Shown here piece by piece: positions 34,085 through 44,807 of a DNA stretch of 64,000 nt. The DNA comes from Streptomyces coffeae (GTDB lineage Bacteria; Actinomycetota; Actinomycetes; Streptomycetales; Streptomycetaceae). The stretch spans positions 248,001-312,000 of the forward strand of contig NZ_JAERRF010000002.1 of assembly GCF_016741875.1 (NCBI RefSeq). The letters run 5' to 3'. Position numbers and translations under genes: made by a program. The stretch's first letter is position 1; each line of letters begins with the position of its first letter. The notes under the pieces are model-generated. The model did no database searches. It had not been told where the DNA came from and saw nothing but the letters and a program-made list of their open reading frames with translations.

Positions 34085-36499
34085 TCACGCCGCCGCCGGA
34101 ACCTCCGGGGTCACCGACGAGGCGGGCCGGAGCGCCAGCTCCAGGACCTGCCGGACATCGGAGACCGGGTGGACGTCCAGCTTCTCCAGCACCTCGGCGG
34201 GGACATCGTCCAGATCAGGTTCGTTCCGCTTGGGGATGACCACGGTGGTCACCCCGGCCCGGTGCGCCGCCAGCAGCTTCTGCTTGACGCCGCCGATGGG
34301 CAGCACCCGCCCGGTCAGCGAGACCTCGCCCGTCATCGCCACATCCGGGCGCACCTGGCGGCCGGAGAGCAGCGAGGCGAGCGCCGTGGTCATGGTGATG
34401 CCCGCGCTGGGACCGTCCTTGGGCACCGCGCCCGCCGGGACGTGGAGGTGGACGCCGCGCTCCTTGAGGTCACCCACCGGCAGCTCCAGCTCCGCGCCGT
34501 GGGAGCGCAGGAAGGACAGCGCGATCTGGGCGGACTCCTTCATCACCGCACCGAGCTGACCGGTCAGCGTCAGCCCCGCGCCGCCCGTCTCCGGGTCGGC
34601 CAGCGACGCCTCGACGAACAGCACATCGCCGCCCGCGCCGGTGACCGCGAGCCCGGTGGCCACACCGGGGACGGCGGTGCGCCGCTCGGCCGGGTCCTGG
34701 GCGGACTCGGGGGTGTGGTGCGGCCGTCCGATCAGCGGCCGCAAGCTCTCCACCCCGACGGTGAACGGCAGCTCCCGCTCGCCCAGTTCGTGCTGGGCCG
34801 CGATCTTGCGCAGCAGCCGGGCCACGGACCGCTCCAGGGTCCGCACCCCCGCCTCGCGGGTGTACTCGCCCGCCAGCTTGCGCAGTGCCGCGTCCTCCAC
34901 CACGACCTCGCCCGGCTCCAGACCGGCGCGTTCCAGCTGCCGGGGCAGCAGGTGGTCGCGGGCGATGGTGACCTTCTCGTCCTCGGTGTAGCCGTCCAGA
35001 CGCACCAGCTCCATCCGGTCCAGCAGCGCTTCCGGAATGGCTTCCAGAACGTTGGCGGTCGCCAGGAAGACCACGTCGCTCAGGTCGAGTTCGACCTCCA
35101 GGTAGTGGTCCCGGAAGGTGTGGTTCTGCGCCGGGTCCAGGACCTCCAGCAGCGCCGCGGCCGGGTCGCCGCGGAAGTCGGAGCCGACCTTGTCGATCTC
35201 GTCGAGCAGGACGACCGGGTTCATCGAACCGGCCTCCTTGATCGCCCGGACGATTCGGCCGGGCAGCGCGCCCACATAGGTGCGCCGGTGGCCGCGGATC
35301 TCCGCCTCGTCGCGGACGCCGCCGAGCGCGACCCGGACGAAGGTGCGCCCCATCGCGCGGGCGACGCTCTCGCCCAGGCTGGTCTTGCCGACCCCGGGCG
35401 GGCCGACCAGCGCCAGCACCGCGCCGCCGCGGCGGCCGCCGACGACGCCCAGGCCCCGGTCGGAGCGGCGCTTGCGCACCGCCAGGTACTCGGTGATCCG
35501 CTCCTTGACGTCCTCCAGGCCCGCGTGGTCGGCGTCGAGCACCGCCTTGGCGCCCTGGATGTCGTACGCGTCCTCGGTGCGCTCGTTCCACGGCAGCTCC
35601 AGGACGGTGTCCAGCCAGGTGCGGATCCAGCTCCCCTCGGGGCTCTGGTCGGAGGACCGCTCCAGCTTGTCGACCTCCTTCAGCGCGGCGGTGCGCACCT
35701 TCTCCGGCAGATCGGCGGCCTCGACCCGGGCCCGGTAGTCGTCGGACTCGTCTTCCGGATCCCCGTTGAGCTCGGCCAGCTCCTTGCGGACGGCCTCCAG
35801 CTGACGCCGCAGCAGGAACTCACGCTGCTGCTTGTCCACACCCTCCTGGACGTCCTTGGCGATCGACTCGGCGACGTCCTGTTCGGCCAGGTGCTCGCTC
35901 AGCCGGCTGACCGCCAGCCGCAGCCGGGCCACCGGGTCGGCGGTCTCCAGCAGCTCCACACGCTGGGCGGTGGTCAGGAACGGCGAGTAGCCCGCGTTGT
36001 CGGCGAGCTGCGCGACATCGTCGATCTGCTGCACCCGGTCCACGACCTGCCAGGCGCCACGCTTGCGCAGCCAGCTGGTGGCCAGTGCCTTGTACTCCTT
36101 CATCAGCTCGGTGATGGCACCGGGCAGCGGGTCGGGCACGATCTCCTCGACCGCGGTCCCCTCCACCCACAGCGCCGCTCCGGGACCGGTGGTCCCGGCG
36201 CCGATACGGACGCGCCGCACCCCGCGGATCAGCGCGCCGGGGTCGCCGTCGGAGAGCCGGCCCACCTGCTCGACGGTGCCGAGGGTGCCGATCCCCGGGT
36301 ATGTCCCGTCGACGCGCGGCACCAGCAGCAGCTGCGGCTTCCCTCCGCTCCCCCGGGAGCGGGCGGCGGCCTGGGCGGCCTCCACCGCGGCGCGTACCTC
36401 GGTATCGGACAGGTCCAGCGGCACCACCATGCCGGGCAGCACCACCTCGTCGTCGAGAGGCAGCACAGGCAGGGTGAGCGGTGCGGACAGCGAAGCCAT
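34085..36499 (-). CDS. lon: ATP-dependent protease Lon
   Basis: This 804-residue enzyme has the Lon order: N-terminal substrate-binding domain starting LTLPVLPLDDEVVLPGM, AAA+ ATPase with Walker A GPPGVGKTS (about residue 369) and LLDEIDKVG, and a C-terminal serine protease domain with the Ser in PKDGPSAG (about 695) and the Lys in GGVKQKLL (about 738). It degrades misfolded and regulatory proteins in the cytoplasm. An HspR-type HAIR element lies just upstream, consistent with heat-shock control of lon in Streptomyces. Confidence 0.97.
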   Translation of the reverse strand: MASLSAPLTLPVLPLDDEVVLPGMVVPLDLSDTEVRAAVEAAQAAARSRGSGGKPQLLLVPRVDGTYPGIGTLGTVEQVGRLSDGDPGALIRGVRRVRIGAGTTGPGAALWVEGTAVEEIVPDPLPGAITELMKEYKALATSWLRKRGAWQVVDRVQQIDDVAQLADNAGYSPFLTTAQRVELLETADPVARLRLAVSRLSEHLAEQDVAESIAKDVQEGVDKQQREFLLRRQLEAVRKELAELNGDPEDESDDYRARVEAADLPEKVRTAALKEVDKLERSSDQSPEGSWIRTWLDTVLELPWNERTEDAYDIQGAKAVLDADHAGLEDVKERITEYLAVRKRRSDRGLGVVGGRRGGAVLALVGPPGVGKTSLGESVARAMGRTFVRVALGGVRDEAEIRGHRRTYVGALPGRIVRAIKEAGSMNPVVLLDEIDKVGSDFRGDPAAALLEVLDPAQNHTFRDHYLEVELDLSDVVFLATANVLEAIPEALLDRMELVRLDGYTEDEKVTIARDHLLPRQLERAGLEPGEVVVEDAALRKLAGEYTREAGVRTLERSVARLLRKIAAQHELGERELPFTVGVESLRPLIGRPHHTPESAQDPAERRTAVPGVATGLAVTGAGGDVLFVEASLADPETGGAGLTLTGQLGAVMKESAQIALSFLRSHGAELELPVGDLKERGVHLHVPAGAVPKDGPSAGITMTTALASLLSGRQVRPDVAMTGEVSLTGRVLPIGGVKQKLLAAHRAGVTTVVIPKRNEPDLDDVPAEVLEKLDVHPVSDVRQVLELALRPASSVTPEVPAAA

Positions 36500-36520
36500 G
36501 ATCTCCCCTTAGGCAGGCAA

Positions 36521-36541
36521 GTTGAGCTATGCAGACTCAAT
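36521..36541. promoter_or_regulatory. HAIR (HspR) operator of lon
   Basis: TTGAG (36522-36526) and CTCAA (36536-36540) are separated by nine bases, the exact spacing of the HAIR consensus CTTGAGT-N7-ACTCAAG; the inner and outermost positions are imperfect. The element begins 22 bases upstream of the lon ATG. Confidence 0.85.
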
Positions 36542-36588
36542 GCGCGCCAGGCTTCAGGTGTTCCCGGGTGCCCGTTCGCTGTGAGCGA

Positions 36589-37545
36589 TCAGCCGTTCGC
36601 CCGGTCGGCGGCGGCGTCCGCCGGAGCCGCGGTGGCGCGCCGCCGGGCGCCGCGGCGGACGTACGGCCAGCAGCCCAGCCCGGTCAGCAGGGCGAGCACA
36701 TGGCCCCAGCCGGTGAGCGGATCGACGACGCCGGTCAGGCTGGAGACGGTCAGCAGCACCGCGGTCCCGCCGACCAGTGCCCAGCGCGCACGGGGGCGCA
36801 GCAGCACGGCGAGCGCCCCGGCGCAGGCGATCAGCCCGTAGCTCACGCCGTAGTCCAGCCGCCGCAGCGAGCTGTGCGGGAGATGGCCGAGCGCGACGGA
36901 GGCGGCCACCGGGAGTTCGGTCAGCAGCGTCGCCAGCACATGGCCCAGCAGGAACACCCCGGCCGTCCGCAGTCCGCCGATCCGCCGCTCCAGCGGCGTG
37001 AGCACCAGCAGCAGCGCGGGCAGATAGAGCGAGACGAAGCCACCGACCACCCACACCGCGCTGGCCAGCAGGGTGAGCAGCGGGCGCTGGAACAGATGGG
37101 AGACATCGGTACTGGAAGCGGCCAGCAGATCGTGGACGGTACGCGGATCGCCGAGGTGCACGAAGAGGCCGGTGCCGAGGAGGACGAGGGCGTAGGCGAG
37201 CGTGAACGGCGCGGAGGCGGGCGTGGGCGCCGACCGCACCATCCGCCGCCACAGCTCCCCCGCCTCCCGGCTCCGGCCCGGCATCCGCGGGGTCGCCGCC
37301 CCGGTGGCGACGGCATTCGACCGCGCCGGAAAGCGGGCCGGGAAGCGGGCCGGGAAGCGGGCCGGGAACAACGGCTCCACACAGGCCCCCGGCACCGACC
37401 AGCACCAGCCGACGCGGGCGGGATCGCGCCCGCGGACGGGGGCGGTGCCGGAGAGGTCTCCGCCACTGGCGGCCGGGTCCGCGGGCGCGTCCGGGCCCGC
37501 GCGGTCCTCACCGTTCCCGGCACCGTCCGCCTCTACGACTGTCAC
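36589..37545 (-). CDS. Integral membrane protein, rhomboid-like
   Basis: This 318-residue protein has about six membrane spans in residues 115-300. The topology resembles the rhomboid superfamily, but the usual GxSG serine and catalytic His are not clearly present, so activity is doubtful. The N-terminal 100 residues are low-complexity and contain a PARF repeat coded by four 12-base units (37328-37375). GTG 37545 was chosen because GGAGGGG precedes it. It lies upstream of lon on the same strand. Confidence 0.72.
   Translation of the reverse strand: MTVVEADGAGNGEDRAGPDAPADPAASGGDLSGTAPVRGRDPARVGWCWSVPGACVEPLFPARFPARFPARFPARSNAVATGAATPRMPGRSREAGELWRRMVRSAPTPASAPFTLAYALVLLGTGLFVHLGDPRTVHDLLAASSTDVSHLFQRPLLTLLASAVWVVGGFVSLYLPALLLVLTPLERRIGGLRTAGVFLLGHVLATLLTELPVAASVALGHLPHSSLRRLDYGVSYGLIACAGALAVLLRPRARWALVGGTAVLLTVSSLTGVVDPLTGWGHVLALLTGLGCWPYVRRGARRRATAAPADAAADRANG
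37328..37375. repeat. 12-bp in-frame tandem repeat in the membrane-protein gene
   Basis: Four units of GGGAAGCGGGCC (the first with one change) encode the FPAR repeat near the N-terminus of the membrane protein. Confidence 0.8.
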
Positions 37546-37611
37546 CGCCTGGCTCCCCTCCGTCGGCCGTGCGACCCGTTTCGTCCCTCCGCGCGCGTTT
37601 CCGCGGTGCAC

Positions 37612-37772
37612 ACAGGAACAACCTCCGGGCCGTGAGTGATGTCACCGCATCCCGGTGTGAACGCCACCACAGCGGACATCACCCGCATTGGACCCGCGCG
37701 CCGGGGCGGCGCGAGGATGGCGGCGGGCCCGCCGGAGGGGCCCGCCCGCCACGTCCAGCCGGAGGTCACACG
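37612..37772. promoter_or_regulatory. Divergent promoter region with a long-spaced dyad
   Basis: GTGATGTC (37636-37643) and GACATCAC (37675-37682) pair perfectly over 31 bases. The region separates the divergent membrane-protein and methyltransferase-like genes. No small gene is supported. Confidence 0.4.
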
Positions 37773-38486
37773 ATGCAGCCCCCGTACGACACCGCAGCAG
37801 GTCCGCCGGTCACCCTCGACCGCCGCGACGGCCCGTACGGCGAGGTGGTGCTGCGGCGGCGCGGGGCGGCGGACGACGCGGACGCCGTCTTCGAGATCAT
37901 CGCGAACGGCTGCTTCCTGATGGACACCTCCGACGGCCGCTCCGAGCGGCGGCTCGTACGAGCCGCCCTCGACGCCCTGCCCGCCGACCGCTCCGCTCCC
38001 GCCCTGCTCATCGGCGGTCTCGGCGTCGGCTTCTCGCTCGCCGAGGCGGCCGGTGAACCGCGCTGGGGCCGGATCGCGGTCGTGGAGCGGGAGGCGGCGG
38101 TCGTCGACTGGCACCGTGACGGCCCGCTGGCGGCGGTCTCCGCGACGGCGCTGGCCGATCCGCGCACCGCGATCGTCCGCGCCGATCTCGTCGCCCATCT
38201 CCAGGAGCCGGACGGCCCGGTCTACGACGCGCTGTGCCTGGATATCGACAACGGACCGGACTGGACCGTCACCGAGGACAACACCGGCCTCTACTCCCCC
38301 GCCGGTCTTGCCGCCTGTGCGGCCCGCCTCGCACCGGGCGGCGTGCTCGCGGTCTGGTCGGCACGGCCGTCGGCCGCGTTCGAGGGATCTCTCCGCAATG
38401 CCGGATTCACCAGGGTCCGTACGGAAGAGATCGCTGTTGCCCGTGGAGTACCCGACGTGGTGCACATCGGGATTCGAGGCGCGTAG
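37773..38486 (+). CDS. Spermidine-synthase-like / methyltransferase-fold protein
   Basis: This 237-residue protein has a Rossmann-like core: ALLIGGLGVGFSLAEAA (glycine motif I), IAVVEREAAVVDW and CLDIDNGPDW, as in spermidine-synthase-like proteins. The Asp residues needed for putrescine binding cannot be assigned, so true polyamine activity is not certain. ATG 37773 has GGAGGT upstream. It precedes the two-component system on the same strand. Confidence 0.75.
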   Translation: MQPPYDTAAGPPVTLDRRDGPYGEVVLRRRGAADDADAVFEIIANGCFLMDTSDGRSERRLVRAALDALPADRSAPALLIGGLGVGFSLAEAAGEPRWGRIAVVEREAAVVDWHRDGPLAAVSATALADPRTAIVRADLVAHLQEPDGPVYDALCLDIDNGPDWTVTEDNTGLYSPAGLAACAARLAPGGVLAVWSARPSAAFEGSLRNAGFTRVRTEEIAVARGVPDVVHIGIRGA

Positions 38487-38590
38487 CCGAGCCGCGTACG
38501 CTGCCCTTACGCTTTCTTGCCTAGACCACGCCGCACGGCAATGACCAGGCGCGGAGCGCGGTTTTTCGGGACGACGCATGGGGCGGGCGT

Positions 38591-39331
38591 ATGGAGCAGA
38601 ATCTCAACGGCCACAGCGGGGCCGCCACGACCACCCCCGGTGCACAGCGCCGGGTGCTCGTCGTCGAGGACGATCCGACCATCGTGGACGCCATCGCGGC
38701 CCGGCTGCGGGCCGAGGGCTTCCAGGTACAGACGGCCGGGGACGGCCCGGCGGCCGTCGACACCGCCGAGGCGTGGCAACCCGATCTGCTGGTGCTCGAT
38801 GTGATGCTGCCGGGCTTCGACGGGCTCGAGGTGTGCCGCCGGGTGCAGGCCAGACGGCCGGTGCCGGTGCTGATGCTCACCGCGCGCGATGACGAGACCG
38901 ACATGCTGGTGGGGCTCGGGGTCGGCGCGGACGACTACATGACCAAGCCGTTCTCGATGCGCGAGCTGGCCGCCCGGGTCCATGTGCTGCTGCGGCGGGT
39001 GGAGCGGGCGGCGCTGGCCGCGCACACCCCGCGCAGCGGGATCCTCCGCCTGGGCGAGCTGGAGATCGACCACGCCCAGCGCCGGGTGCGGGTGCGCGGC
39101 TCCGACGTCCATCTGACCCCGACCGAGTTCGACCTGCTGGTCTGCCTGGCCAACACCCCGCGCGCGGTGCTCTCCCGCGAGCAGCTGCTGGCGGAGGTCT
39201 GGGACTGGGCGGACGCCTCGGGCACCCGGACCGTGGACAGCCACATCAAGGCGCTGCGCCGGAAGATCGGTGCCGAACGGATCCGTACGGTGCATGGCGT
39301 CGGCTACGCCCTGGAGACCCCGGCCGCATGA
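38591..39331 (+). CDS. OmpR/PhoB-family response regulator
   Basis: This 246-residue protein has a receiver domain with the phospho-accepting Asp in LVLDVMLPG (about residue 71), Thr in MLTARDD and Lys in TKPFSMREL, and a winged-helix DNA-binding domain (HLTPTEFDLLVCLA, TVDSHIKALRRKIG). Its stop overlaps the kinase start by ATGA, so the pair is translationally coupled. ATG 38591 is preceded by GGGGCGGGCG. Confidence 0.95.
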   Translation: MEQNLNGHSGAATTTPGAQRRVLVVEDDPTIVDAIAARLRAEGFQVQTAGDGPAAVDTAEAWQPDLLVLDVMLPGFDGLEVCRRVQARRPVPVLMLTARDDETDMLVGLGVGADDYMTKPFSMRELAARVHVLLRRVERAALAAHTPRSGILRLGELEIDHAQRRVRVRGSDVHLTPTEFDLLVCLANTPRAVLSREQLLAEVWDWADASGTRTVDSHIKALRRKIGAERIRTVHGVGYALETPAA

Positions 39332-40590
39332 GGACGGCCCCCGGGGCTCCCAGGGTCTCTCCCGTCCGCAGGGCCCTGAAGACGCTGCGGACACTCACCG
39401 CGCCCAGGGCCGACCGGGCCGCCCGGCCGACCGGCTCCCCCGGCGCCCCCGCGCGGCGCCGCGGCGCCCGGGGCCGGGCCACCTGGAGCCGGGTGTGGGA
39501 GGCGCTGCGGCCGTTCGACCCGTACCGCTCGGTCAAGGCCGCGCTCGGGGCGCTGGTCATCGGGTCGGTGATCATCACCACGCTGCTGGTGTTCGCGGCG
39601 ATGCACTCGGACACCGAGCTGCGGGTGATCACCATCTTCTCGATCATCGCCTCACTGCTGATCACCCAGTTCGTGGCGCATGGCCTCACCGCCCCGCTGG
39701 ACGAGATGACCGAGGTCACCCGGGCGATGGCGCACGGTGACTACACCCGCCGGGTGAGGGCGGCCCAGCGCCGGGACGAGTTCGGCGATCTGGCGAACGC
39801 CTTCAACCGGATGGCCGCCGACCTGGAGGCGGTGGACACCCACCGCAAGGAGCTGGTGGCGAATGTCTCCCATGAGCTGCGCACCCCGATCGCGGCGCTG
39901 CGGGCGGTGCTGGAGAACGTGGTGGACGGGGTCTCCGAGGCCGATCCGGAGACGATGCGGGTCGCGCTGAGCCAGACCCAGCGGCTGGGCCGCCTCGTCG
40001 AGCAGCTGCTCGATCTGTCGCGGCTGGACAACGGGGTGGTGCCGCTCTACTCACGGCGCTTCGAGGTCTGGCCGTATCTGGCCCAGATCCTCAAGGAGGC
40101 GAGCATGGCCAAGGGCGCGGACGCCGGGTCGGGCTCGCACACCCGCAAGGATGTCCACCTCCACCTGGACGTCTCCCCGCCGGAGCTGACCGCGCACGCG
40201 GACGCCGAGCGGCTCCACCAGGTGATGGCGAATCTCATCGACAACGCCATGAAGCACAGCCCGGCGCACGGCCGGGTCACGGTGCGGGCCCGGCGCGGCG
40301 AGGAGCCGGAGAGCCTGGAGCTGGAGGTGCTGGACGAGGGTCCGGGCATCCCGGAGGCGGAGCGGTACCGCGTCTTCGAGCGCTTCAACCGCGGCGGGCT
40401 CTCCCCGGGAGGTTCGGGGCCCACGCCCCGCCGCCCGTCGGGGCAGGGCAGCGACGGGGGCACCGGTCTGGGGCTGGCGATCGCCCGCTGGGCGGTCGAT
40501 CTGCACGGCGGCCGGATAGGCGTCGCGGAGTCCCCGCGGGGCTGCCGCATCAAGGTCAGTCTTCCGGGCAGCCTCCGAGATCACATGTGA
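39328..40590 (+). CDS. Sensor histidine kinase
   Basis: This 420-residue protein has two membrane spans (about 73-92 and 100-120) with almost no loop between them, then HAMP (LTAPLDEMTEVTRAMAHGDY), the dimerisation box NVSHELRTP with the phospho-His at about 181, N box NLIDNAMKHSP, and G boxes DEGPGIP and GTGLGLAIA. The very short external part argues that it senses the membrane or an associated protein. It is paired with the response regulator. Confidence 0.95.
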   Translation: MRTAPGAPRVSPVRRALKTLRTLTAPRADRAARPTGSPGAPARRRGARGRATWSRVWEALRPFDPYRSVKAALGALVIGSVIITTLLVFAAMHSDTELRVITIFSIIASLLITQFVAHGLTAPLDEMTEVTRAMAHGDYTRRVRAAQRRDEFGDLANAFNRMAADLEAVDTHRKELVANVSHELRTPIAALRAVLENVVDGVSEADPETMRVALSQTQRLGRLVEQLLDLSRLDNGVVPLYSRRFEVWPYLAQILKEASMAKGADAGSGSHTRKDVHLHLDVSPPELTAHADAERLHQVMANLIDNAMKHSPAHGRVTVRARRGEEPESLELEVLDEGPGIPEAERYRVFERFNRGGLSPGGSGPTPRRPSGQGSDGGTGLGLAIARWAVDLHGGRIGVAESPRGCRIKVSLPGSLRDHM

Positions 40591-40829
40591 CGTAAGGTCG
40601 ATCGAAGACGCGCACATCCGAGCGGTGTGGGTGCTCTTTTGCGTTCGCTCGTATCTGCGGGAACACAGCGGAACCCCGTGTGTTTCCCGCCATACCATGC
40701 GCCGAAACCCGCCGATCAGTGTGACTTGCGCGACGATGACCAGTGCGGCCTGCACGTATGGGCCCAAGAGGCGTAGCCTTTATTCCCGCTGTCCACCACC
40801 TAAGGAAGCGGAAGAGGGCGGTTGCCGCC
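40591..40829. promoter_or_regulatory. Leader/promoter region of sucA
   Basis: This 239-base region carries no gene. Imperfect arms GCGGGAACAC (about 40657-40666) and GTGTTTCCCGC (about 40680-40690) could form a leader hairpin or an operator. A ribosome site GAAGAGGGCGG lies before the GTG start of sucA. Confidence 0.4.
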
Positions 40830-43800
40830 GTGTCGCCACAGTCCCCCAATACCTCGAGCGTCTCTACCGACGAGCAGGACGGTCAGGGAACCAACCCTGC
40901 CGCTGCTTTCGGACCCAATGAGTGGCTCGTCGACGAGATCTACCAGCAGTACCTCCAGGACCCGAACTCGGTCGACCGAGCCTGGTGGGACTTCTTCGCC
41001 GACTACAAGCCGGGCCAGGACACCGGCTCCGCCGTGGCCGCGCCGCCACAGGCCGTGACCGGGGGCGCCGCCCCGGGCGCGCCCGCCGCCGCGCAGGCCG
41101 CTCCCGCCGCCACCGCCCCGGCGCAGCCGAAGGCCGCCGCGCCCGCCGCGAAGCCGGCCGACGCCAAGCCCGCCGCCGCGGTCCCGGCCGCCCCGAAGCC
41201 CGCCGCCGCGGCTCCCGCCCCGGCCAAGCCCGCTCCGGTGAAGCCGACGCCCGCCGAGCCGACGCCCACCGCCAAGGCCGCCAAGCCCGGGCCGTCCGCC
41301 GGACCGGAGCTGGTCACGCTGCGCGGCCCGTCCGCCGCCGTGGCGAAGAACATGAACGCGTCGCTGGAGCTGCCGACGGCCACCTCGGTGCGTGCCGTCC
41401 CGGTGAAGCTGCTGTTCGACCAGCGCATCGTGATCAACAACCACCTCAAGCGCGCCCGCGGCGGCAAGGTGTCCTTCACGCACCTCATCGGCTACGCCAT
41501 GGTGCAGGCGCTGAAGGCGATGCCCTCGATGAACTACTCGTTCACCGAGAAGGACGGCAAGCCGACCCTGGTCAAGCCCGAGCACATCAACCTGGGCCTG
41601 GCCATCGACCTGGTCAAGCCCAACGGTGACCGGCAGCTGGTCGTCGCGGCGATCAAGAAGGCCGAGACGCTCAACTTCTTCGAGTTCTGGCAGGCGTACG
41701 AGGACATCGTCCGCCGCGCCCGCGCGAACAAGCTGACGATGGAGGACTTCACCGGAGTCACGGCCTCCCTCACCAACCCCGGCGGCATCGGCACCGTCCA
41801 CTCCGTGCCGCGGCTGATGCCCGGCCAGGGCCTGATCGTCGGTGTCGGCGCCATGGAGTACCCGGCCGAGTTCCAGGGCACCTCCCAGGACACCCTGAAC
41901 AAGCTGGGCGTCTCCAAGGTCATGACGCTGACCAGCACCTATGACCACCGGGTGATCCAGGGCGCCGCCTCCGGCGAGTTCCTGCGGATCATGAACCAGC
42001 TGCTGCTCGGCGAGAACGAGTTCTACGACGAGATCTTCAAGGCGCTGCGCATCCCCTACGAGCCGGTCCGCTGGCTCAAGGACATCGACGTCAGCCACGA
42101 CGACGACGTCACCAAGGCGGCCCGGGTCTTCGACCTGATCCACGCCTACCGGGTCCGCGGCCATGTCATGGCCGACACCGACCCGCTGGAGTACCGCCAG
42201 CGCAAGCACCCCGACCTCGACATCATCGAGCACGGGCTCACCCTGTGGGACCTGGAGCGCGAGTTCGCGGTCGGCGGCTTCGCGGGCAAGACGATGATGA
42301 AGCTGCGCGACATCCTGGGCGTGCTGCGCGACTCGTACTGCCGCACCACCGGCATCGAGTTCATGCACATCCAGGACCCCAAGCAGCGCAAGTGGATCCA
42401 GGACCGCGTCGAGCGCAGCCACGACAAGCCGGAGCGCGAGGAGCAGCTGCGCATCCTGCGCCGGCTCAACGCGGCCGAGGCGTTCGAGACCTTCCTCCAG
42501 ACCAAGTACGTCGGCCAGAAGCGGTTCTCGCTGGAGGGCGGCGAGTCCGTCATCCCGCTGCTGGACGCGGTGCTGGACGCGGCCGCCGAGTCGCGCCTGG
42601 ACGAGGTCGTCATCGGGATGGCCCACCGCGGCCGGCTCAATGTGCTGGCCAACATCGTCGGCAAGTCCTACGCGCAGATCTTCCGGGAGTTCGAGGGCAA
42701 CCTCGACCCGAAGTCGATGCACGGCTCCGGCGACGTCAAGTACCACCTGGGCGCCGAGGGCACCTTCACCGGTCTGGACGGTGAGCAGATCCAGGTCTCG
42801 CTGACCGCCAACCCCTCCCACCTGGAGGCGGTGGACCCGGTCCTGGAGGGTGTCGCCCGCGCCAAGCAGGACATCATCGGCAAGGCCGGTACGGACTTCA
42901 CCGTGCTGCCCGTCGCCCTGCACGGCGACGCGGCCTTCGCGGGCCAGGGCGTGGTCGCCGAGACGCTGAACATGTCGCAGCTGCGCGGCTACCGCACCGG
43001 CGGCACCGTGCACATCGTGATCAACAACCAGGTCGGCTTCACCGCCGCCCCGGCCGCGTCCCGCTCCTCGATGTACGCCACCGACGTGGCGCGCATGATC
43101 GAGGCGCCGATCTTCCACGTCAACGGCGACGACCCGGAGGCCGTGGTCCGCGTCGCGCGGCTCGCCTTCGAGTTCCGCCAGGCGTTCAACAAGGACGTGG
43201 TCATCGACCTGATCTGCTACCGCCGCCGCGGTCACAACGAGACCGACAACCCCGGCTTCACCCAGCCGCTGATGTACGACCTGATCGACAAGAAGCGCTC
43301 GGTGCGCAAGCTGTACACCGAGTCGCTGATCGGGCGCGGCGACATCACGCTGGAGGAGGCCGAGCAGGCGCTCCAGGACTTCCAGGGGCAGCTGGAGAAG
43401 GTCTTCACCGAGGTCCGCGACGCGGTCTCCACCCCGGCCCAGCCCGAGGTGCCCGAGCCGCAGCCGGAGTTCCCGGTCGCGGTGAACACGGCGGTCTCCC
43501 AGGAGGTCGTCAAGCGGATCGCCGAGTCCCAGGTCAACGTCCCCGACCGGATCACCGTCCACCCGCGGCTGATGCCCCAGCTCCAGCGGCGCGCGGCGAT
43601 GATCGAGGACGACACGATCGACTGGGGCATGGGCGAGACCCTCGCCATCGGCTCGCTGCTGATGGAGGGCACCCCGGTCCGGCTCGCCGGCCAGGACTCC
43701 CGTCGCGGCACCTTCGGCCAGCGCCACGCGGTGCTGGTGGACCGGGAGACCGGCGACGACTACACCCCGCTGCTCTACCTCTCCGAGGACCAGGCCCGCT

Positions 43801-44666
43801 ACAACGTCTACGACTCGCTGCTCAGCGAGTACGCGGCGATGGGCTTCGAGTACGGCTACTCGCTGGCCCGCCCGGAGTCGCTGGTCATGTGGGAGGCGCA
43901 GTTCGGTGACTTCGTCAACGGCGCGCAGACCGTCGTGGACGAGTTCATCTCCTCGGCCGAGCAGAAGTGGAGCCAGACCTCCGGCGTCACGCTGCTGCTG
44001 CCGCACGGCTACGAGGGCCAGGGCCCGGACCACTCCTCGGCCCGGATCGAGCGCTTCCTCCAGCTGTGCGCGCAGAACAACATGACGGTCGCCGCGCCGA
44101 CGCTGCCGTCGAACTACTTCCACCTGCTGCGCTGGCAGGTCCACAACCCGCACCACAAGCCGCTGGTCGTCTTCACCCCGAAGTCGATGCTGCGTCTGAA
44201 GGCGGCGGCCTCGAAGGCGGAAGAGTTCACCACCGGCGCCTTCCGCCCGGTCATCGGTGACGCGACCGCCGACCCGGCCGCGGTCCGCAGGGTGGTCTTC
44301 TGCTCCGGCAAGGTCTACTACGACCTGGCCGCGGAGCGGGACAAGCGCGGTGCGACGGACACGGCGATCATCCGGCTGGAGCGGCTGTACCCGCTGCCGG
44401 GTGCCGAGGTCCAGGCCGAGATCGCCAAGTACACCGGCGTCGAGAAGTTCGTGTGGGCCCAGGAGGAGCCGGCGAACCAGGGCGGATGGCCGTTCATGGC
44501 CCTCAACCTGATCGACCACCTGGAGCTGTCGGTCGGCGCGGACGTCCCCGCCTCCGAGCGTCTGGTCCGGGTCTCCCGGCCGCACTCGTCCTCGCCCGCG
44601 GTGGGGTCGAACAAGCGCCACCAGGCGGAGCAGCAGGCGCTGGTGAACGAGGTCTTCGACATCTGA
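40830..44666 (+). CDS. sucA: Multifunctional 2-oxoglutarate dehydrogenase (E1 with acyltransferase domain)
   Basis: This 1278-residue enzyme has the actinobacterial fused layout: N-terminal [20 protein letters not shown], an Ala/Pro/Lys linker (about 55-160), an E2-like succinyltransferase domain with DHRVIQGA (about 371), and the thiamine-dependent E1 domains ([26 protein letters not shown]). It converts 2-oxoglutarate to succinyl-CoA in the TCA cycle with dihydrolipoamide dehydrogenase. The GTG at 40830 starts with SPQSPNTSS, as in its orthologues. The family is called Kgd in mycobacteria. Confidence 0.97.
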   Translation: MSPQSPNTSSVSTDEQDGQGTNPAAAFGPNEWLVDEIYQQYLQDPNSVDRAWWDFFADYKPGQDTGSAVAAPPQAVTGGAAPGAPAAAQAAPAATAPAQPKAAAPAAKPADAKPAAAVPAAPKPAAAAPAPAKPAPVKPTPAEPTPTAKAAKPGPSAGPELVTLRGPSAAVAKNMNASLELPTATSVRAVPVKLLFDQRIVINNHLKRARGGKVSFTHLIGYAMVQALKAMPSMNYSFTEKDGKPTLVKPEHINLGLAIDLVKPNGDRQLVVAAIKKAETLNFFEFWQAYEDIVRRARANKLTMEDFTGVTASLTNPGGIGTVHSVPRLMPGQGLIVGVGAMEYPAEFQGTSQDTLNKLGVSKVMTLTSTYDHRVIQGAASGEFLRIMNQLLLGENEFYDEIFKALRIPYEPVRWLKDIDVSHDDDVTKAARVFDLIHAYRVRGHVMADTDPLEYRQRKHPDLDIIEHGLTLWDLEREFAVGGFAGKTMMKLRDILGVLRDSYCRTTGIEFMHIQDPKQRKWIQDRVERSHDKPEREEQLRILRRLNAAEAFETFLQTKYVGQKRFSLEGGESVIPLLDAVLDAAAESRLDEVVIGMAHRGRLNVLANIVGKSYAQIFREFEGNLDPKSMHGSGDVKYHLGAEGTFTGLDGEQIQVSLTANPSHLEAVDPVLEGVARAKQDIIGKAGTDFTVLPVALHGDAAFAGQGVVAETLNMSQLRGYRTGGTVHIVINNQVGFTAAPAASRSSMYATDVARMIEAPIFHVNGDDPEAVVRVARLAFEFRQAFNKDVVIDLICYRRRGHNETDNPGFTQPLMYDLIDKKRSVRKLYTESLIGRGDITLEEAEQALQDFQGQLEKVFTEVRDAVSTPAQPEVPEPQPEFPVAVNTAVSQEVVKRIAESQVNVPDRITVHPRLMPQLQRRAAMIEDDTIDWGMGETLAIGSLLMEGTPVRLAGQDSRRGTFGQRHAVLVDRETGDDYTPLLYLSEDQARYNVYDSLLSEYAAMGFEYGYSLARPESLVMWEAQFGDFVNGAQTVVDEFISSAEQKWSQTSGVTLLLPHGYEGQGPDHSSARIERFLQLCAQNNMTVAAPTLPSNYFHLLRWQVHNPHHKPLVVFTPKSMLRLKAAASKAEEFTTGAFRPVIGDATADPAAVRRVVFCSGKVYYDLAAERDKRGATDTAIIRLERLYPLPGAEVQAEIAKYTGVEKFVWAQEEPANQGGWPFMALNLIDHLELSVGADVPASERLVRVSRPHSSSPAVGSNKRHQAEQQALVNEVFDI

Positions 44667-44700
44667 TCCAGCGGCCCGTCCCACGGCCCGTCGGCACAAC

Positions 44701-44732
44701 GGCCCGGCCCCCGCGCGAGCGGAGGCCGGGCC
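44701..44732 (+). terminator. Terminator after sucA
   Basis: Perfect arms GGCCCGGCC (44701-44709) and GGCCGGGCC (44724-44732) with a 14-base loop, followed by TTGTCGT, lie 35 bases after the sucA stop. Confidence 0.8.
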
Positions 44733-44807
44733 TTGTCGTGTGCACCGGCGGCATATCCTGGGCGGTGCGGAACCCTCAAACCCCTCTTCCCTCTTCCGGA
44801 GCGACCC

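Noticed and set aside
33950..36841. Long plus-strand frame opposite lon
   Set aside because: It is a shadow of the lon gene; the translation is low-complexity and lacks motifs.
40800..44699. Very long open frame antisense to sucA (about 1300 codons)
   Set aside because: It is the mirror frame of a high-GC gene. The plus-strand protein shows all 2-oxoglutarate dehydrogenase motifs, and the antisense translation is only V/L/R/D-rich with no domain.
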